A stretch of DNA of 64,000 nucleotides, taken from positions 131,469,781-131,533,780 of the forward strand of contig OX352773.1 of NCBI GenBank assembly GCA_947095535.1, written 5' to 3'. This document shows positions 12,148 to 24,557 of this stretch, piece after piece. A program made the position numbers and the translations under genes. The notes below the pieces were generated by a model. That model saw only the letters and a program-made list of their open reading frames with translations. It did not search any database and was not told where the DNA came from. Source of the DNA: Poecilobothrus nobilitatus (taxonomy: Eukaryota; Arthropoda; Insecta; Diptera; Dolichopodidae). The first letter of the stretch is position 1. Every line of letters starts with the position of its first letter.

Positions 12148-13301
12148 AATGAAAAACCATTAGCAAGCTCTGGCGCGGAACGATTTTAAGGGCCAGAATA
12201 CCACATAGCAATAATAAAAATAATTTTCGGGTTCCATGTAAGGTTCGTGTTAAATTTGATTACAATCGGATCGGTGGTTTTAACGTGAATTCTAAGTAAA
12301 CAAAGAAATTCAGTTTCTAGTTTATTAAAAGAAGAAGAAGTTCACAACTAACAAAGAGGCATAAAGCGAATTTTAACACAACAATAGAATATAATGATCA
12401 ACTAATAATATTATTAATTTTTTGGCCTAATGACTTCAAATTTTGTATTAGTTTTTCATGCTAAACGAATGACTGATTGACTTCAAACTTTGTGCATTTG
12501 TGGCTGTACGCAAAATGAATTTGTAGATTATAGCCAATGCATTTATAGGCAAATTGGACGAATGACTTCAAATTTTGAATAAATATTACTCTTTCTGTAT
12601 ATTGACAGTGGAATTGACAGTAACACTAATAATAAATTTAGAGTTCGTTATCCAGTTTCGGTACGACAATTTGTCAACAAATTTTGCACAAGTCGTCTTT
12701 GACTTAAAAGGAAAGGTCAAAAAATTTTTTTATGGAATTCTGTTGTCTGTTGTAGCACAAAATCTTTTTACAAAATTGTTGCTCTTTAATATAACTAATA
12801 AAAACACAAGTTGTGACAAGGTGATAGCGAAAAGTTGTATTATATGCCTACTTTTAATTTAAAAATTTATTCTAAAATTACACATAGCCTTATGAATAAA
12901 TATAGTACAATAAATATCTAATATAGACCAATTACAAATCCTAAAATAATGCAAAAAACTACCAGTTCTGAAAAATTAAATTTTTTCATTCATAAATATG
13001 CTTCTTCTGCAAAGATGGTTTCCAACTACTTTTATAAAAAGCTCAAAGGAACTTTTTCACTAAAAAGAACTATTTCTTCTCATTATTTTTTTAGAGTTTA
13101 ATAGCTGCAATATGAAATGCTAGTTTTTAGCGTTTTGTTGACTGAAATATATTTCAAATTCCGAGTTTAAACCTGAAATTTTAATAAAAAAAATAAAATA
13201 AAAATAAAAAAAATTAAAAACTTGAAAAAGACGCTTGCAACGCCCAGTATTTTCTAGTATTTTTCTATTTTATAAAAAATTAATAGAAAATTAATTAAAA
13301 A
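12148..13301. other. No gene seen; degenerate ACTTCAAATTTT repeats
   Basis: The motif ATGACTTCAAATTTTG or a variant recurs at about 12429, 12477 and 12563, each time in a similar AT-rich setting. A segment near 12560-12670 resembles 63110-63310 weakly. A 95-codon open frame at 12575-12862 has no recognisable motif, begins inside this repeat-like region and is probably chance. Confidence 0.4.
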
Positions 13302-13372
13302 TTAACCCACACTCCCTCGGTATTTAAAGCGTATTTTATACGCTCTAACCCACTAGACCACCGAGGCCCCAG
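13302..13372 (-). repeat. tRNA-like SINE head, truncated
   Basis: On the minus strand the sequence reads GCCTCGGTGGTCTAGTGGGT, an A-box-like segment, then a short hairpin AGCGTATAAAATACGCT and GAGGGAGTGTGGGTT, where it stops inside the B box. It matches the head of the fuller copy at 29525-29702. It is not a functional tRNA, because the 3' half is missing. Confidence 0.6.
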
Positions 13373-15279
13373 AAGTTTGTATTTTTTTTTTTTAAATTTA
13401 CTAATTAAAAGTTCACAATCTCTTGAATATACAATAAAGGTTTCGTGACTTTAATTTCCCTATCGTTGTTGTCTTCCAAATCGTGTCGTCGACACGTAAG
13501 ATGTCGTCTTTAAAATCCACATTCCCAAAATCTAAATAAAATTGTTTTGTATTTAAAATCAGATATCAGACTTAACAAATTCTAAATGTCCTTAAAGGTC
13601 ATTTAGCGTAAACAAGTTTAAATTTTTTTTATAAACGTTAATATTACACTGACATACATATCGTGACACTATTTTTAAAATTGAAAGTAACGACAAGAAC
13701 AACTATGTATACACTTATATTAGTACTAGTATAAGCGCATGGAAATTTTTATTTTACAAAGGTGAAAACTTATTACGATATAAACCAAAAAAAAAACCAA
13801 AAATTAAAATATTAATGGCAAGATTAAAATTAAATAATGTTTTAGCACTTATAAAAAGAAAAACAGTAAAGTTGGAAGACAGCAATTTCGAAGCTTTTCC
13901 AAGAACAAAAAGAAAACAAAAGAGAAATGAATATGAGTAAAGACTCGTTTTTTAACGAATGTTGTAAAAGAATGTTGTCTTATTTAATCGTTATCTCCCA
14001 CGGGCCATAAATTAACATTTTCTTTTTTAATTTGAGGTCTTCTTCAAATAGTTAAATTTTTTTTTTTTGTTTTTTTATAATACATACATTGAAAAAATAC
14101 CATTAAAATTCATTGCAACTAGTATTAGTTGTGCTGAGAAATAAGTTGAGTATCTTGACTTCTGTCTTCTTGTACTTTAGCTTTACCTCGAATTGTAATT
14201 TGTGATATGTAACGGAATCTTAAGGTCAATCAGATGTTTTTATTTATGCTTTTTTTTTCAAAACATTTTTTAAAGTAAAAAAATGTTTTGTTTTTTTTTT
14301 AATTTTTAAGAACAGGTTTTCAATTCATACAAAGATACAAATATATGTATGTACAATTAGGGCAGTAAATTATTGTATGATTAAAAAGACATTTTGAATA
14401 CCTTCAAGGGATATTTAAATTGTGGTGTGGTGTTTAATGTGGAAGATTTTTATTTTTTTTTATTTCTCGGCTTATAAGGATAAAAGTGATAAAGAGAATT
14501 TGTAAATTTTTTAGATGATGTAAAAAACTTTATTTCAGAAAATCGATTACATTTTGTATGATTCTTAAAATTGCAATTGAAATGCGAAAATATTTATATA
14601 GTTTTTATAATAAGTTTATTATACAGAAGGTGAAATAAAAACTTTTTTTTTATTTTCTTCTTTTGTTAAAAGAATGTTGTCACAAATGTTGTTTTGGCGC
14701 CCGAATATTTTTACCATAAAAAATAAAAGGTAAAAATTATAATTTTTAAATATTGTATACACGAAAAAATATTTTTTCATTATTCACAAATGGACAAATG
14801 ATTTTAATAAAATTTTATTATATGGAAAAAATATTGTTACCTACTTTGATTAACTTTTTAATTAATTATATTCATGACTCACAATTTAATTAACTCTTTA
14901 AAATAATTATTTATAAACAATATTAGTTAGTGTCTTTGCGACAATAAAATTTTAAATTTAGCATTAATTTAAAGCAATTTCTAACCATAACATTCGAGTA
15001 ATAGAGAATTTTTAGCAAAATATTAAATAACATCAAAAGAAATGATTTATAAAATGCTTATAAATAATAAATAAGTATGTCTTTTAAAATCTTTTTTAAC
15101 ATATTAAAATTTTACTTGAAACCTTCATTTGTCCCTGGGGTCTATTTCGACCAAAGGAAATTGTACTCGTAAATGTAAAGGTTGCAAATTTCTGACCCCC
15201 ATGACTTTATATTTATATTATTTTAGCACATAACTAATATTTCACAAAATTTCAATAAATAACGATTAACCGATTTTTC
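13373..15279. other. AT-rich sequence, nothing identified
   Basis: Long A and T runs with no reading frame or repeat that I could link to the other families. Confidence 0.5.
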
Positions 15280-16043
15280 AAAAAAATGTTGTCTTTTAGT
15301 TTCACTCTGTGCGTCTGTCCGTTCATTTGTTAACAAAATTTCTTCGCCGTTTAAGATAGAACAATGGAATTTGAACCATGGATAGGTCTCTTAAACAAAT
15401 TAATGCTGTAGAACAACTTTTTTATGTAGCTTTACCCGAAGCAAAGCTACATCTCCTCAAAATTTAAAAAAGCCCTATTTTATATGCTTTTATTTATATG
15501 TGTATATCTTAGGTTCTGCTTAACCTAAACATTCTTTCTCAAACCTTATAAATCCTTTATAAATCAATATCAAAATCTTAATTTTTTTTAAATTTAGTAT
15601 ATTTAAATTGACCGTTATGTGAATATCTCCTCCAGGCTTTTAGATAAAGCCTTGAAATTAGCATAAATTGCCTGATAACATTTTTTTGTATCTCCCTCAG
15701 CTAAAGAGCTGTTAGGGGTAAAAAATTAAACTTTTGCTATTTTAGACACCTGTAACTTCGGCAGCTGTACATTTTTTTTTTAATAAATCGTCAAATTAAA
15801 GCTTCAAGATTATAATTTTACATAACGTGCTAATGATTTTTCTTAATTATATAGGGTTTTATTAAAATTGAAGAAATTGTCTCTTTATTTTTAAAAGTTT
15901 TTTCTTCTACATACATAAATACATACATGTATATAAAATTCTAATTAAAATTACAAATTTTGGAGTTAGCTATAAACTGTTTATATTGTCTTTTGTAAAA
16001 TATGTGCCTTTAGAAACCGTTGGTTTTAATTCTACCTTGTTTA
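15280..16043 (-). mobile_element. Repeat family C, copy 1
   Basis: Reverse-oriented copy. The right edge is the complement of the family start (ACAAGGTAGAAT... followed by ACCAACGG). The left edge holds TTTCACTCTGTGCGTCTGTC, the complement of the 3' GACAGAGTGAAAC block. Internal segments (CACCTGTAACTT, GAGCTGTTAGGGGT) match family C and, more weakly, family A. No hairpin cap of the A/B/D type is present. Confidence 0.6.
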
Positions 16044-16518
16044 AAATAAGCACTAAGAACCTTGGATTTTAAACCACTCACATTAATTCTTATCTCTTAT
16101 TTATCTCATTTTTCAACAAGCCTTAAATTGGTTCGAAACGTATTAGTAGTTTATTGAGTTTCTAGTAATTTTTAAAAATGAAAAATTTAAATTAGAAAAA
16201 AATAATAGGTACCTAAACACAGTTTTTATAATACATACATATTTTATATATTATGTACTAAGTAAAAATTAATTATAAAACTGTCTTAATAGTTTTGTAT
16301 GAACTCTATTTATCACTAAATAATGGTGATTTTCATAATTGAATATTAAAATTAATAATAAAAATAGTACTAACTGTTTACTTGAATAATTAAGTTTTCT
16401 ATGCCATTATGCGTTTCAATTATGTTACAAAAAAACATGTGAAGAAATTATTTATTTTTTGTTTGTTAACACTTGTTTTCATGCAATTTAAAAAATAATA
16501 AAAACTGCATGATAAAAA

Positions 16519-17790
16519 AAACAAGGTAGAATGTCAACCAACGGTTTTTAAAAGCGCACATTTCCAAAAGATAATACAAAGTGTTTAGTATTGTGACTTT
16601 GCACCGAAATTTAAAAATTTCATATAATAAGAAAAAATATAAAAATTGGACTTTTTGGAATTTTGAGGGGCTGTAAGTCCGGAATCCTATATAACTAAGA
16701 AAACTGTTAAAACACGTAAAAATATATTACTGAAGCTTTAATTATTATGTCTTGTCGAAGAAAAGTTTGTACAGGTGTCCAAGTTACAGGTGTCTAAAAA
16801 AATTGCACATTTTCAATTTTTGAGCCCTAATAGCTCTTAAGCAGGGATGATACAAACAAATTTTCTGAGGAAACTTATACTAATTCTAAAAGTACTTTCT
16901 TTTCTCAAAATTTCAAGTTCCTATCTGAAAGCGTTCCGGAATTATGAAAAAACAAATATCATGCAAAATTTGGTTTTCCCATAACGGTAAATTTAAATAG
17001 TAAATTACAAAATATGTATTGCATCATTTTGAAATTGTTTTATAAGGATAAATTTCCCGTCTTCTAGCGTTTGTAAAACTACCACGCAGTGCCTCATATA
17101 TATACAGCTGAAAATAGAAGTTTTTTGCAATTTTGAGGGACTGTAACCCTGGAACCCTATACAACTTAAAGAAAATGTTAACACACGTGAAAATATATTA
17201 CTGGAGCTTTAATTTTTATGTATTGCCGAAGAAAAATGCGTACTGATACCTAAGTTAGAGGTATTTAAAAATAACAAATTTTCAATTTTTGAGCTAATAG
17301 CTCATAAGCAGGGGGTGATCTTAAAGTTCTTTCTTACCTCAAAATTTCAAATCCCTGTCTAAAAGCATGCCGGAGTTATGAAGATGGAAAAATCATGCAA
17401 AATTTGGTTTTAAATAACGGTAAATTTAAATACTAATTTTAAAATAATTGAATAATTTTTGTATTGATTTATAAAGGTAAAAAACAATCCTGTCAAATTG
17501 CGTTTTCAGATTGAAAAAATATTAAACACAACATGAGATATACGCGTTTAAAAATATATTGCCTTTTCAAAGTTTCAGGGGCTGCAGCTCCGTAATAGGT
17601 AAGGCTATATGAAAAAGTTGCTCTACAACATTAATTTTTTTATAAGACCTATCCATGCTTCAAAATTTTTCTCTCTATCTTTAACGGTGTAGAAGTTTTG
17701 TAAACAGACGTACAATGGATGAACGGACAGAGTGAAACTAATAGGCACATTTTTGCAAAATTTTTTTGGAAATGTGCTAAAAACTATAGT
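16519..17790 (+). mobile_element. Repeat family C, copy 2
   Basis: Begins ACAAGGTAGAATGTCAACCA and is followed by a GCGCACATTTCCAAAAGATA block. It holds two successive versions of the GAGGGGCTGTAA / ACAGGTGTCCAAGTTACAGG unit and ends with GACAGAGTGAAACTAATAGG at about 17725-17745. It lies head to head with copy 1, with 475 bp between them. Its internal blocks (CAAGTTACAGGTGT, ATAACGGTAAATT, CTGCAGCTCCGTAA) are homologous to family A. The spacer 16044-16518 is AT-rich and has no gene. Confidence 0.65.
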
Positions 17791-19005
17791 AATAAAATGA
17801 CATTTTTTACCTCAAACGTTTTTTTTTTTTTGTATGAAGAATATAATATACCTACCTAGCTGTTGCAGCAATAGTATAGTATTACCGTGTAAACAATAAC
17901 ACTACATACCGTGTTTATAACGGATAACACAATTTTTTGTGATTGTTTTCATTGTTATTAGAACATAGTCACAATAAAAAAATAATTTCGTTTAATTATA
18001 AAAAAAACTATTTGTGTTGGCAAAATGTAGACAAATGGTTATTTAACGCACATAACTTTTGTTGGAAAATTTTTGAAATTTATAATTTGATAAAATAAAA
18101 AAAATTATAGGTACTGTTATACAATAGATAAGTAACAATTAATAAAAAAATTAAACTTGAATAAATTAAAATAGGTTAAGAAATCCTGAAATTTAGAAAG
18201 CCGATAATCATTTTATTGTAACACTAATTTTGCTCCAATAAACTCTTTATATGATAATTGAAACACTTTACCTATAGCTGAAAGCACGTGAATTAAGCAT
18301 TTGCCTACAAAAGATACATATTACATACATTATATAGGTTCATATTATATTCGTCTTTAAATTAATTTTATACTTAAATTGTAAATATCGAATTATAGCT
18401 ATAAAAGAAAAATCATATGCTGCAATTTCTCTGATTCAAGGTTACAATACCAACACACGTGATTATTTAATTTTATTGGTAAACTTGAATTAATAAAAGC
18501 AATAAAAAATAAAAAGAAAGAAAAATTAATGACAAAAACAAAATGATCTAACTAGAGTAACACAGCACACACAATTAAAAACAAAATTCATTTACCGTGA
18601 TCATGAATCGTGATCTGATCACCATTAAATGGATCACTGAGCCTAATCAAGTGTTAATTATTTCGGTTATATACATTTACATAACGCTTTTCTGGCGTAT
18701 ATTATTTTGTCATTTTCTTCAGCATTTTAATGTAAAACAAAAAAAATAAATAACTAAAAACAGATTAAAGAGACAAACCACAAACCAAAAAGAAACAACA
18801 GTAAAATAAAAATCAAATAAAGGTCACCGACAAATGATCATATTATTTTTAATAGTTGTCAATAATTGAAACATGTTTAAAAGTTGAAAAAAAAGTGCGA
18901 AAAAAATGCAAGTTCAAAAATAAAAGAGAAGAAAATTTCGGAATTTATTATGACTATGCTCAACAAATGATAATTTAAACTGTATCTTGACTGAATATAA
19001 ATTAA
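17791..19005. other. AT-rich sequence, nothing identified
   Basis: No ORF of note and no recognised repeat. A CGTGATCATGAATCGTGATC near-palindrome occurs at about 18597-18616. Confidence 0.45.
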
Positions 19006-20739
19006 AAACGAGGAAGAATACAGTTGCCTTTGTCAACTTTTAGATACCCGTACGAACCCAACTTTTAGATACCCGTTAGTAGTATATTCATAGTCTGTCA
19101 CTCTGCTTATAATATTATTTTTTAATTTTTCGATATTTTAAAATAATTTGGGTGAAGTTTGGTTTATAATTTCTAAAGTTATGGTTTGTACATATATACA
19201 TATATTCAAACTACATATTATATGTTTATACATTCTTCAAAAGCATATTCTAACCTTCCACCTAACGATTATAAATTCAAAACTTTTCCAAATGTGATAT
19301 TACCATTTATTACTAAGCGGCAAATGTATATTAGTTTATACTAAACATACTACAAAATACCAAATATACATACATACATATATTAATATGCATATGCATT
19401 CATTCATATATACAAACTTTATTTTATATATCGCCATACATTGCAATATTTCTTTAAAAATATTTCATTCATAGAATAATTTCTTATAACTACAATAAGG
19501 CACGTATAAATACGCCGCTATATACATACATACTTTCATATTTATATATCTATATGTACTCTTATTATTACATCATTCAATCATCAGTGACATATACGAT
19601 ATGTAAATAAACATGATAATATATAATTATATATGTATGGTATGTATGTATGGTATTCATATTTATATATTTATATATATATATATATATAAGTATGTAT
19701 ACCAATATTATATACTTAAATAAAAATTCTTCAAGCAACCGTTATATTGTTTATTTATTTACGTTTTTTTTGTACTACGCATCATCCTCAACAATTTTAA
19801 ATTATCGAGTAAAAACAAAAAATCAAAAAAATCATTGAAAAAATTTGCTAGAAAAAGTGAGTAAAAATCACACTTTCGTCAATTTTAAGGTAACCCTATG
19901 TTATTAAGAAAAGTTGCTAACAAAAATAAAAGTATAATGCTGAAGCTTTAATTTTTATATATTACATACTTCACAAACAGGTGTTCAAGTTACAGGTTAA
20001 CTCATACTTATTTTCAAAAATCTAACTTCTGTCAAAATTTCCAACTTAAACGGTTTAGTTAGAAGATAGAAGGATTAAAGGATTTTGTAATAATTCAGAT
20101 TCGCATAACGGTAAATTAACACCGTATAGTACAGATATATATTTATTATATATATATTTGTAAAGCTCATAACTGCAGCTATCCTTTGGCTATTCAGATT
20201 GAAGATATATCTTATAGAACTTGTGTTATAACAATTTAAATATAGAGCTTTTTCGAATTTTGGGGACCTGTACCTCCGTAACGGGTGGAGATACAGAAAA
20301 AAGTTATTCCATAAAATTAATTCTTTTAGGATATCTATCCCTATTTAATTTTATGGCTCTACTTTAAACGATGTAGAATTTTTGAAAAATTTTTATGAAA
20401 AATGTGGAGATCAAAAAGATAGCTGTTCGAGAGCTATCCAAAGTTTTGGTCGGATTTCAACCAAAAAAAATAGGGAATCTACAAATTGATCACAAAATAT
20501 GTTGTGTATTTGAATATATTAATTTATAATATTTAAATATTAATTTCAATACTCTAGCTTACTTAGTTTTTGAGTTAGCGTGCTGACGGACGGACGGACG
20601 GACAGACAAAGCTTAATCGACTCAGAATTTGATTATGATCCGATTCATACCTTTGAAGGTATATCTAGCACACTTATTTCGAGGTGTTACAAACGGAGGA
20701 GTAATTTTATTATACCCGATACCTATCGTACGGGAATAA
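19006..20739 (+). mobile_element. Helitron-like family A, copy 5
   Basis: Starts AACGAGGAAGAATACAGTTG and has a small internal duplication around the TACCCGT motif (19042-19075). It carries a (TA)n tract at about 19665-19692, an (ACGG)n tract at about 20585-20603, the conserved block and a terminal hairpin whose last arm is slightly altered (CGTACGGGAATAA). At about 1.73 kb it is the longest uninterrupted copy. Confidence 0.7.
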
Positions 20740-20920
20740 TCACTTTTTTTATTTCAATAGGCTCGAATAAATAAGATTTTAATATAGCTAACTATTTGAA
20801 TGGTCTGTCATCTATTATAAAAACCTCAAGCTTTGTGAGCCAAAATAATTTTATTTTTGTTTAAAAAATTATTCATGCTGTTAAAAATTCAAAATTATTA
20901 TGAATTATAAAAAAAAAGAA

Positions 20921-22052
20921 AAACGAGGAAGAGCGCAGTGAGAACTGAGAAGACAGTGTCAAACTCTGCGATACCAGTATGGACGTAATATATGCTTAAA
21001 AATCTTTTATAACATTTCAGATGTTATAGTACCGATTTATAGTATCATCATCTTTTGTAAGATTTCAGATGCCTAGCTTTATTAAGCTCCAAGATGCAAG
21101 CTTCCTAAACCTGCTGCTTTAGCCCAACCAAATTTTACAGAAGTTGTTATTATACAAGTCGACATCTTTTTACAAAATTTCAAATACCTAGCTTCAATAA
21201 ACTCAGAGTTATTTTCATTTAAAAAAAGAAGTTGTATAGCAGCTATCCGAATCTGTTGGTTGCACCAGCACAATGAAATTTTACAGAATTTATTGCTATA
21301 AATCTTGATAATCATTTGTAAGATTTTAAACGCTTAGCTTCATTAAGTTCCAAGAGGTACAAGAAGTTGAACCGGCTGGTCTAGAGCAATAAAACTTCAT
21401 AAAAATTATTGCCATTAAACTTGGAAATTTTTTAGAAAATTTTAGATGTCTAGCTTTATTAAGTACGAAGTTTTGGGGATATAAATTATACTTATATAAA
21501 AAAAGGAGTTATATGGCAGCTCTCTGAACCCGCTGCTCTAGACCAAATTTTCCAAAAGTTGTTCGCATGTAACTCGACCCCTCACAAAATTTCAGATACC
21601 TTCAATAGACACAGATCATTTTCATTTAAAAAGACAAGTTGTATGGCAGCGACCCGAACCTGTTGCACCAGCACAAAATTTACAGATATTGTTGGCCTGT
21701 AACTCGCCACCTTTCTGCAAAATTTGTGTTAGCTACCTTCAATAGACACTGAGTTATTTCATTATAAAGAGAGAATTTGTATGGCAACTACACGAACCCA
21801 CCGGCCGAAAATGATGGTTTTAAATAGCCAAACTAACAATTTTGCAAAAATGATGTAAAAAAATTGTCAGCCTCTTAACTCCTTTATTTTTTGAGTTATC
21901 GTGCGGACGGGCGGACAGATGCGCATGGCTTAATTGACTCAGAAATCGATTCTGAGCCGATCCATACCTTTGAGTCTATATCTAGCGCGACTCCTTTAAG
22001 GTGTAACAAATGTAATGGCAAATTTAGTATACCCTTGAACATACGGGTATAA
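20921..22052 (+). mobile_element. Helitron-like family B, copy 2
   Basis: Begins AAACGAGGAAGAGCGCAGTG and has GATACCAGTATGGACG in the subterminal position. The body consists of degenerate units of the family B tandem repeat (segments with ACTCAGAGTTATTTTCATTT and GTTGTATGGCAGC recurring at about 21200, 21500, 21640 and 21770). It ends with the conserved block and the terminal hairpin (ATACCCTTGAACATACGGGT). It is older and more diverged than copy 1. Confidence 0.65.
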
Positions 22053-23040
22053 TAAATAAAAAATTATATAATATGTAAAATATAAAATAGACCATAAAAC
22101 TGGAGCATAAACAGCATAAAAGAGAACGAAATAATAAATAATATATTTATACTCCATGATCACAAGTCACAACTTACATATGTACATAAGTGATGATAAC
22201 TACCTATACATATATTATTAAATAATATTATCTCTTTGTTTTAACACAGAACAACAAAATGACATTGTCTTATGTTAATTTTCAACATAATCATTTATAT
22301 AAAAATATTTGCATAACAGAACTATAAATAATAAAATAGCAATGAAATTTGGTTGATAGCAGAAGAATGTCAACAGATTTAATACCAATCAATTAATTTA
22401 TTGATATACCAATAAAAAAAATTTCAAATAGTTATGAAATTTGTCATTTATTTAATTATTATTTTTATTTTATAATAAAAATAAACATATACTTACGCAT
22501 TTATGTCGTGTACGACATTTAAGATTGAAAAGAACTTAATAAATAATTACAATACAAAATCAGTATGTATTCATGTAACCATATAAATAGAAAAGAAAAT
22601 AAAAGCAGTTTGAATAGTTTTTAATAGTAAAACCTGGTAAAGCTTTATTAAATTAAAAGCATTTTACTCCATTTTTTTCTTATTTTTGTGTAATCAATTT
22701 AATCTTAATTTAGTGTATAATACCTAATACAAATAATTTTATATCACTATTAAATAATACATTAAAATTAAGTAAAAATATTCAATGGAACTATGAAATA
22801 TGTAGTTGTAAATTAGTTTTTTCAAAGGTACATCATTTTTAAAAGATTTTAATGTTTTTATTTTTATTTTGGTAGTGTCTACTTTAAGATCAAGGTTAAG
22901 TAAGAATAATAAATTAAATATTTAATTTAAAATATAAATAATTGTTAATTATTATTATTTAAAATTAATGAATGTTTATTTATATTATAAATTGTTATTG
23001 TAAATTTTTTTCTTATCAAACTTATCAAATCAATTAAATC
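22053..23040. other. AT-rich sequence, nothing identified
   Basis: Very AT-rich with no recognisable coding or repeat signal. Confidence 0.45.
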
Positions 23041-24557
23041 CTAAAGAAGTAAAAGGGTAGGCTTTAAAACCAGATGACCACAGAAACTTAGTTAATACAG
23101 ATAGAAAAACGCACACAATTTCATATCTACCAACCCAAACTGGAAAATTTAGAGTGGTAGTAAAAGGATTAGGACTACAGATTAATCAGACGTAAAATTG
23201 GAACTGGAGAATCTAATGCACAAGGTGCCAAACATACAAAATATCAAAAGAAGGTTGGATAAAAAAACCTCTTTCATTATTTTATGTGTATTTATTTCCT
23301 AATAATAACAACAAAGAAATCTATAAATTAAAATATATATTGCACACAATAGTAGTTATTGAACCTCCACATAAGAAAAAATAAATCCCATAATATGCTA
23401 CATGCCAACATTATGGACATACACAAAAATTTTGCAACAGGTATGCCAGATATGTCAAGTGTGTAAGACAAAATATTGTGAGAGAAAAGGCAGAGATGAT
23501 AAAGTTAAATGTGCACAATGCTATGGAAGTCATTCCGGAAATTACAAAGGCCGCGATAACTGTAAAAATCTGCAAAATAAGAAGCGTCGTCTTCAACGTC
23601 CCAAAGAGCTGAAAAATGATTCTACTCAACCAACTCATCAAACCTTTTAAATTCTAAAAATCAACCAATCTAATTAAATACCATATATGCAAATGTTTAG
23701 GCTCAACAGATACATAAAACTGCTGTTTCGGGGAAATCCTACAATATGCAAGAAACAAATCACTAAGAATTATCACAAAATAACTCAGAATCAGAGCAAC
23801 ATCATCTGTAAAAGCAAGATTAGCAAATATTATTTAATGAATTCAACGACCTTAAAATCATGATAAACAATTTAGTTGGGCAAATTAGTCCATTGATAAA
23901 CCTACTTACTACTAACACCAGTCACTAGAGTCCAACTATGGCTACTTTTTTTGAAATAGCAGTATGGAACGCAAATGGGCTGAAACAACATTTTCAAGAA
24001 ATGAAAGCATTCATCAAAGAACAGAAATTAGACATTATATTAAATTCAGAAACACACTTTACAAAAAAGAGCTGTTTTAACAAAAAAAAATTCACAATTT
24101 ATGACACCCAACACCCTGATGGAACTGCACGAGGAGGTACTGCTATAATTATCAGAAATAATTTAAAACACCATATATTACAAAAATATGAAACAAAACA
24201 CATACAAGCAACAAGTATAATAGGTGGTAAAATTACAATTTCGGCAATATACAGTCCACCAAAACACATATCATCAAAATACAATACATAAAATATTACA
24301 AAACATTTGGGCAAAAATTTATTGCAGTTGGAGACTATACTGTATACTATTAATATATCCACATCTTTAGAAAAAGAATTAGAATTTCTAATGATTTTAA
24401 GAAGCTCATTTCCTGAAATAGAATTAAAAACAAAACTTCTATCCTGAAAGTTCTCAGAAGTTAAGGACGATTCATTACTAAAAAAGATAGCTTATAATAT
24501 TGTAGATGTGCTGTCGCCTATATTTCGCTCCCAATAGCAGAGGTACTACCTCTTTAG
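23041..24557 (+). pseudogene. Jockey-type non-LTR element, gag and endonuclease part (degenerate)
   Basis: The first portion reads as a Jockey-like gag: HRNLVNTDRKTHTISYLPTQ and KFRVVVKGLG, then the zinc-knuckle region at 23402-23650 with CQVCKTKYCER and KVKCAQCYGSHSGNYKGRD. The spacing is typical of CCHC knuckles, although some Cys/His residues are altered. At 23938-24291 an open frame starts FEIAVWNANGLKQH and continues with LNSETHFTKK and GGTAIIIRNNLKHH, the N-terminal half of the apurinic-type endonuclease of Jockey ORF2. It is broken after about 24291, with traces (QKFIAVGDY) beyond. Element D interrupts it at about 24558. The RT part resumes at 26447. Confidence 0.85.

Noticed and set aside
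12575..12862. 95-codon ORF as a gene
   Set aside because: It starts in degenerate repeated sequence, is rich in AT-encoded residues and has no recognisable motif.
23411..23641. 76-codon minus-strand ORF
   Set aside because: It is antisense to the Jockey gag zinc-knuckle region.
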